A stretch of DNA of 33,180 bases from NCBI GenBank assembly GCA_023133225.1, contig JAGLWV010000014.1:1-33180 (forward strand), written 5' to 3'. The notes beneath the pieces are model-generated. The model searched no databases. It was given only the letters and a program-made list of their open reading frames with translations, and was not told the origin of the DNA. The position numbers and the translations under genes were made by a program. The stretch comes from Candidatus Aminicenantota bacterium (GTDB lineage Bacteria; Acidobacteriota; Aminicenantia; Aminicenantales; Aminicenantaceae). This document shows positions 28,058 to 33,180 of the stretch, piece after piece; positions within the stretch are counted from its first letter, which is position 1, and the number at the start of each line of letters is the position of its first letter.

Positions 28058-28305
28058 GGTTTTGGGGGATAGCCGAAGCGACCATTGAAGATTTAGCCTT
28101 CGGAGCTCGGCTTTTGAGGGAAGTTGACGAAGTCAACCGGCCGAGATGTTTGAGCACGAGATGAGAAAAGGAAGCGAGTCCCGTAATGAAAAAGAACATA
28201 CGGCGTATGTCATGAACTGTGGTGCGGAGTTCCGAGGCCGCCGAAAAGGCCGAGTGTAGAATGGCGTAAAAAATCTGATTGGGAGCGAGGCTATCCCCCA
28301 AAACC
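28058..28305 (+). repeat. 248-bp TIR element, full copy
   Basis: GGTTTTGGGGGATAGCC ... GGCTATCCCCCAAAACC; same length as the copy at 15550-15797. Confidence 0.92.
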
Positions 28306-28425
28306 TCCTATGGCTTGACTTTTTCTCACATTGCGATTAATGTATTACTACTTTTTTGCAGGAGTAATGGAGAAAAGGATAGAAAAGGATAAGGTTTTAC
28401 CTCGCACACTCTCGGGAGAATAAAA

Positions 28426-28899
28426 ATGAGTCCGAAAATTGATTATAAAGAAGTCAATAAGCTCATTGAGCTAATGGAAAAGAAAAATTTGGACAACTTC
28501 GAACTTGAAATAGAGGGACTTAAAATAAAAATAAGCAGAAATATAGCTCCCGCTGTTGAAGGGGAGTCTTCCACTTCTCTCCCGACATCTCCAAAGAACG
28601 AAACGGAGGAAAGCAGCGAGTCTTTGGAAACTGTCACACAGGAGGGAAAAAATAATCTTCACCACATCACATCCCCAATGGTTGGAACTTTTTACCGATC
28701 TTCAGATCCTTCTTCTCCTCCTTTTGTTGAAATAGATGACTCGGTGAAAAAAAACCAGACTCTCTGCATCATAGAAGCAATGAAATTGATGAATGAAATC
28801 GAATCAGATGTTAAAGGTATTATAATAGAAATTTATGCCGAAAACGGAAAGCCTGTCGAATATGGACAAAAATTGTTTACAATCCAAACACTTCCCTGA
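28426..28899 (+). CDS. accB: Acetyl-CoA carboxylase biotin carboxyl carrier protein
   Basis: [48 protein letters not shown]. Confidence 0.96.
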   Translation: MSPKIDYKEVNKLIELMEKKNLDNFELEIEGLKIKISRNIAPAVEGESSTSLPTSPKNETEESSESLETVTQEGKNNLHHITSPMVGTFYRSSDPSSPPFVEIDDSVKKNQTLCIIEAMKLMNEIESDVKGIIIEIYAENGKPVEYGQKLFTIQTLP

Positions 28900-28905
28900 C
28901 CTCTT

Positions 28906-30252
28906 ATGTTTTCCAAAATCCTAATAGCCAACCGAGGGGAAATTGCTCTTCGTATAATCCGGGCAGCCAAAGAATTGGGTTTAAAAACTGTGGCTGTCTA
29001 TTCTGAAGCAGACAAAAACTCCCTGCATACCATGCTCGCAGACGAAAAAATCTGCATAGGTCCTGCCAAAGCTTCTGAAAGCTATCTCAATATACCCAAT
29101 ATCCTGAGTTCTGCTGAGATTACAAAAGCCGATGCGATCCATCCTGGCTATGGATTCCTGGCGGAAAATCCCCGTTTACCAGAGATCTGTGAAACATCAG
29201 GCATCACTTTTATCGGTCCTTCCGCTTCGATCATGAGGATCATGGGGGATAAAAACAAAGCTCGTCAAGAGATGAAGAGAGTGAAATTACCTGTAATCCC
29301 GGGCAGTGATGAAATTATTGATGATGTATCAGAGGCAAAAAAACTCGCCCAAAAAATCGGCTGTCCCGTTATTCTCAAGGCAACATCAGGGGGCGGAGGC
29401 AAAGGCATGAGAATTGTCCGCTCTGCCGCAAATCTGGAAGGCCAGTTTTCCATTGCCCAAAATGAGGCCAAAGCCGCTTTTGGCGAATCTTCTCTTTATC
29501 TGGAAAAATATATCCCAAGAGCCCATCACATCGAGATACAAGTCATCGGGGACAAAAAGGGAAATGTTCTCGCCTTTGGAGAAAGAGAATGTTCCATCCA
29601 GAGAAAATACCAGAAAGTGCTTGAGGAAACACCTTCTCCTTTTATTGATGATAGGTTGCGGAAAAAGATAATCAAGGCCGCACAGGAAGCAGCACATTCT
29701 ATAGGCTACGAAAGCCTGGGAACATTTGAGTTCTTGGTGGATGAGAATAGGAAATTTTATTTTATGGAAGTAAACACCAGAGTCCAAGTCGAACACCCGA
29801 TAACCGAAATGGTGTACGGAATTGACTTGATCAAAGAACAAATCAAGATAGCAAAAGGTGAAAAACTCTCTATCCCCCATGATTTAAAACTAAACGGTCA
29901 TTGTATAGAATGCAGGATAAATGCAGAAGATGCAGAAACATTTTTTCCCTCTCCTGGGAAGATTGACTTCCTTGCTCTTCCGGGCGGAGAAGGAATCCGT
30001 ATAGATTCCGCCGCTTACTGCAATTGGGAGATTCCCCCTGACTATGATTCTCTCATTGCAAAAATTGTAGCAAGAGCTCCCACACGACCGGAAGCCATCA
30101 AAAAAATGTTAACTGCTCTAGAGATGACAACCATTGCTGGAATAAAAACAAATATCCCACTTCATTTGAGTATTCTTTCCAATTCAGATTTCATCAAAGG
30201 AAACTACGACATCCAATTTATGGAGAGATTTCTTCGTAATAAGAACAAATAA
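28906..30252 (+). CDS. accC: Biotin carboxylase
   Basis: ILIANRGEIALRIIRAAKELG, HPGYGFLAEN, KATSGGGGKGMRIV, FMEVNTRVQVEHPITEM. Confidence 0.97.
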   Translation: MFSKILIANRGEIALRIIRAAKELGLKTVAVYSEADKNSLHTMLADEKICIGPAKASESYLNIPNILSSAEITKADAIHPGYGFLAENPRLPEICETSGITFIGPSASIMRIMGDKNKARQEMKRVKLPVIPGSDEIIDDVSEAKKLAQKIGCPVILKATSGGGGKGMRIVRSAANLEGQFSIAQNEAKAAFGESSLYLEKYIPRAHHIEIQVIGDKKGNVLAFGERECSIQRKYQKVLEETPSPFIDDRLRKKIIKAAQEAAHSIGYESLGTFEFLVDENRKFYFMEVNTRVQVEHPITEMVYGIDLIKEQIKIAKGEKLSIPHDLKLNGHCIECRINAEDAETFFPSPGKIDFLALPGGEGIRIDSAAYCNWEIPPDYDSLIAKIVARAPTRPEAIKKMLTALEMTTIAGIKTNIPLHLSILSNSDFIKGNYDIQFMERFLRNKNK

Positions 30253-30323
30253 GGGACGTTCCCCAGAGTACCATCCTTTGCGAACTCATATTTAAAGGGT
30301 GGTACTCTGGGGAACGTCCCTTA
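30250..30323. repeat. REPIN-like 30-bp-arm hairpin shared by two convergent gene ends
   Basis: TAAGGGACGTTCCCCAGAGTACCATCCTTT / AAAGGGTGGTACTCTGGGGAACGTCCCTTA, one T/G wobble, 14-nt loop. Confidence 0.9.
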
Positions 30324-31680
30324 CTTTCTTTCTTATCCGGATCTTGACCTCAAACTCACCGGAGTTATCGCCTACGACATTCTCATTGATTCCCAAATAA
30401 AGACGCCCGTTCAACGGCATCATTATAGTATTTTTTGGTCCTATAAAAAATTTTTCAACAACCTCATGGCGAATGTCTTGTTCTTTTTCCTCGTTAATTT
30501 CAACAGAAATGAGCCAGACAACTCTCCCGATTAAAGCCCCTTTATTCCTATCTGTAAAAGGTTGATGCAAGTCTTGAAGAGGATAGCCCTCAGGCCCACA
30601 ATGGGCAATTGGATTGCCTTCCTGAAGAATGATTTGCCCGGATGCGTCAAAATAAATTTCCTGGCCTTCTCTAACATCAAGTCCGGAATCTGTCCAATCC
30701 AGATCGCCCAAAACAGCGAGTTGAATGTCTGTTTCCAGTTCTGTTTCGGAGTATTCATCCATTCCCTCACGGAGAAATGTGGACGGTAAAGACTTGAGCA
30801 GAGATCTCAATTCGTTGAATCCTGAAGGGTCCTCATAAAAGGGAAAAGAAGGGAGCAATTTCAAATAAGCTAAGAGTTTTTTTTGCCTCCTTGGATTCCA
30901 GGGATTTTTTCTCATCCAGGAGAAAGAAGGTTCTTCACTTATCCCCAGTCGATTAACCAAGGTCACAAATCCTTGAGGATCGAATTCTGCATCATAACTA
31001 TTTATGAGCGCAAATTCGTCAGCTTTCTCGATCTTGGAAGAATCATATTCGAGGTTTGAAAAAAAGGCAAAAGCACCTCCCTCAGCCAAAAAAATCCGAT
31101 CCAACCTCTCCCATCCTTTATCTCCTGCAATTATTTCTCCCGGTTTAAAATCAGGTTGATTCATCAATTTTTTATTAATCTGCTGGTGAACGTGATGGGC
31201 CATGACATGCCCTGTCTCAAAAGCTAAAATCCCAGCAAGCTCGGATTCTGATTCTGTGGCTTCAATCAGGCCACGGTAGATATAAACCTGTCCTCCTAAT
31301 GTTGTGAAGGCATTAATATCAGGAGAATCAATAATTTTGAAGGACCATTCCCAATTCCCGACAAGTTCGCCAAAACGAGTCCGATTGATAATCCTATTTT
31401 TTATTCTATCCAGAAAATTACTCAAGAATTTATCTTTCAAAATCACAATTTCTTTTTCAATCTCGGAAGCTATCCTTCTGGCATATACGATTTCATCACC
31501 CTCTGGTATGAGATAAAATCTTTTTTCAGCTTCATCCTCTTTCCTCTTCAAAACAGAGCCTTCAACAGCAGTACAACTGAAAAAAATCGACAAAAATAAT
31601 AGAAGAAGAGGGATTATTGACAAAAGAGAAACATCAAATGTCTTCCTTTTTCTCACTTGGCTTTTTTTGCTGTTTTTCAT
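30292..31680 (-). CDS. M48-like lipoprotein with degenerate zinc site (start re-assigned to ATG 31680)
   Basis: NAFTTLGGQVYIYRGLIEATESESELAGILAFETGHVMAHHVHQQ resembles the M48 core; leader LLLLFLSIFFSC. Confidence 0.75.
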   Translation of the reverse strand: MKNSKKSQVRKRKTFDVSLLSIIPLLLLFLSIFFSCTAVEGSVLKRKEDEAEKRFYLIPEGDEIVYARRIASEIEKEIVILKDKFLSNFLDRIKNRIINRTRFGELVGNWEWSFKIIDSPDINAFTTLGGQVYIYRGLIEATESESELAGILAFETGHVMAHHVHQQINKKLMNQPDFKPGEIIAGDKGWERLDRIFLAEGGAFAFFSNLEYDSSKIEKADEFALINSYDAEFDPQGFVTLVNRLGISEEPSFSWMRKNPWNPRRQKKLLAYLKLLPSFPFYEDPSGFNELRSLLKSLPSTFLREGMDEYSETELETDIQLAVLGDLDWTDSGLDVREGQEIYFDASGQIILQEGNPIAHCGPEGYPLQDLHQPFTDRNKGALIGRVVWLISVEINEEKEQDIRHEVVEKFFIGPKNTIMMPLNGRLYLGINENVVGDNSGEFEVKIRIRKKVRDVPQSTTL

Positions 31681-31838
31681 CTCATATCTGTTCTTATATT
31701 TTAATCGGTTAGAACTCAATAAATCAATATTAACAACTCTCAACTTTTCAAGCAACTCAAAATGGTTAATCTGAGCATAAACTTTTTGCCTTTCAAACCG
31801 TAGTATAATATGATAATACATTCCAAAGAGGTCAAAAA

Positions 31839-33068
31839 ATGAAGAAGAAAAAAAGTTTCTTTAAAAAAAGAAAAAAAATTTTCATAATCTCTGCAGTTAT
31901 CAGTGTGATCGGCCTTATCATAATCTTCAACCTCCAATCACAAAGAGAAAAATCGATTAAAGTTACCATGGAGAAGGTTGAGAAGCATGATCTGGCCTCG
32001 ACCATCTCGGCATCGGGTGAGATTAAGCCTAAAAAAAGCGTCAATATAAGCGCCCAGGTTCCGGGAAGGATCATAAAAATTGGTGTAGAAGAGGGACAAA
32101 GGGTCAAGGCAGGTGATTTTCTCATGAAACTTGACTCAACTCAATATGAAGCGAATGCTGAACGGGACAGAGCTCTCATTCATCTGTATAGAACTGAGCT
32201 CATAAAGGCAGAGGCTAGATTAAAAAAAGATACAAGTTTCTACGAAAGACAAAAAAAACTTTATGAGGAACAACTTCTCTCCAAAGAACAACTGGAAGAA
32301 GCCAAAACTATACATGAGATTTCCATAGCTCAGCAACAATCCATCCGCTATCAAATCGACCAGGCACAGGCTTCCCTCCAAAGCTCTATGGATAATCTGC
32401 GCAAAACCGCTTACAACTCCCCCATCGATGGAATAATCACAAGCCTTCGTATTGAAGAAGGAGAAATCGCCATGATCGGCACGATGAACAATCCTGGAAC
32501 AGTTCTGATGATCATCGCAGATCTGTCAGTGATGGAAGTGGAGGTGGAAGTAGATGAAACCGATGTTATCGGCATCAAGATTGGACATCAGGCAGAAGTA
32601 AGAATTGATGCTCTTCCTGATCAAACAGTCGATGGAAAGGTCACGGAAATAGGAAGTTCTGCCCTCCAGAAATTGACATCATCCCAGGAATCTAAAGATT
32701 TTAAAGTCATCATAACCCTGGAAAACCCCCCGGAGAATCTGAAACCCGGACTCTCAGCCTCGGCAGATATCACCACGGCTGAAAAAAAGGATGTCCTTGC
32801 TGTTCCCATTTCCGCTTTGGTTTTAAGAGAAAAAGAAGAAGAGGAGAAAAAGAAAAACAAAGAACAAGAGGAAGGAGTCTATGTTATCGAGAACAGCCGA
32901 GTAAAATTTTATCCTGTCGAAAAAGGGATCATGGGTGAAATGATGATTGAAATCATATCCGGCCTGGAAGAAGGGAAAGAGATTGTCGTTGGACCCTACA
33001 GTGCTCTCCGTCAGCTTAAAGATGAAATGCTGATCAAAGTAGATGAAAAGAAAGAAGAGGAAAAATAA
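31839..33068 (+). CDS. Efflux RND/MacA-like periplasmic adaptor subunit
   Basis: N-terminal TM, ISASGEIKPKKSVNISAQVPGRIIKIGVEEGQRVKAGDFLMKLD, DGIITSLRIEEGE. Confidence 0.92.
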   Translation: MKKKKSFFKKRKKIFIISAVISVIGLIIIFNLQSQREKSIKVTMEKVEKHDLASTISASGEIKPKKSVNISAQVPGRIIKIGVEEGQRVKAGDFLMKLDSTQYEANAERDRALIHLYRTELIKAEARLKKDTSFYERQKKLYEEQLLSKEQLEEAKTIHEISIAQQQSIRYQIDQAQASLQSSMDNLRKTAYNSPIDGIITSLRIEEGEIAMIGTMNNPGTVLMIIADLSVMEVEVEVDETDVIGIKIGHQAEVRIDALPDQTVDGKVTEIGSSALQKLTSSQESKDFKVIITLENPPENLKPGLSASADITTAEKKDVLAVPISALVLREKEEEEKKKNKEQEEGVYVIENSRVKFYPVEKGIMGEMMIEIISGLEEGKEIVVGPYSALRQLKDEMLIKVDEKKEEEK

Positions 33069-33071
33069 ACG

Positions 33072-33180
33072 ATGAGCATTGACAACAACAACCTTATTTC
33101 CACGGAAAACCTCTGGAAAATCTATCAATTAGGAAAACAGGAAGTCAAGGCTCTCTGTGGAGTGACACTCTCCATATCCC
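33072..33180 (+). CDS. MacB-like ABC transporter ATP-binding protein, 5' fragment cut by the window edge
   Basis: ATG 33072: MSIDNNNLISTENLWKIYQLGKQEVKALCGVTLSIS. Confidence 0.75.
   Translation, partial: MSIDNNNLISTENLWKIYQLGKQEVKALCGVTLSIS

Noticed and set aside
27978-28301. 107-aa minus-strand ORF as an ordinary gene
   Set aside because: Same repeat-derived frame as 15554-15853
1-33180. CRISPR array, prophage or defence island
   Set aside because: No regularly spaced short repeats, integrase, phage structural genes or recognised defence genes; content is mainly housekeeping

Overview
Mostly housekeeping bacterial DNA; the lineage is uncertain and an Acidobacteria/Aminicenantes-like source is only a guess from gene order and style. 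Plus strand, left to right: site-2 protease, trpS, scpA, scpB, gamma-glutamyltranspeptidase, a DUF6305-like protein, a TRAP-type large permease, a 47-aa membrane protein, an aspartoacylase-family protein, ispH, rpsA (six S1 domains), HU/IHF, a HIT protein, acyl-CoA dehydrogenase, and a SurA/PpiD-like foldase. A minus-strand plsC-like gene follows, then plus-strand iadA and nhaC-like genes. Minus strand: a Zn-ribbon/coiled-coil protein, a sigma54 regulator, a large TPR/Glu-rich protein, then rnhB-rplS-trmD-rimM-khpA-rpsP-ffh. Then come accB-accC (+), a degenerate M48-like lipoprotein (-), and macA-macB-like genes (+, macB cut by the edge). Main observations: (1) a 248-bp element with 17-bp perfect terminal inverted repeats and a conserved nested hairpin, in two full copies plus one edge-truncated copy; (2) several distinct REP/REPIN-like hairpins, some fused to gene 3' ends so that they supply stop codons and C-terminal residues (ffh, M48-like, plsC-like); (3) rimM is split by an apparent frameshift at a T9 homopolymer, with the missing N-terminus readable in another frame; (4) the M48-like protein has lost two of three expected zinc ligands (HExxH is FETGH). 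No CRISPR array, rRNA or tRNA was recognised. All alignments and counts were done by eye.
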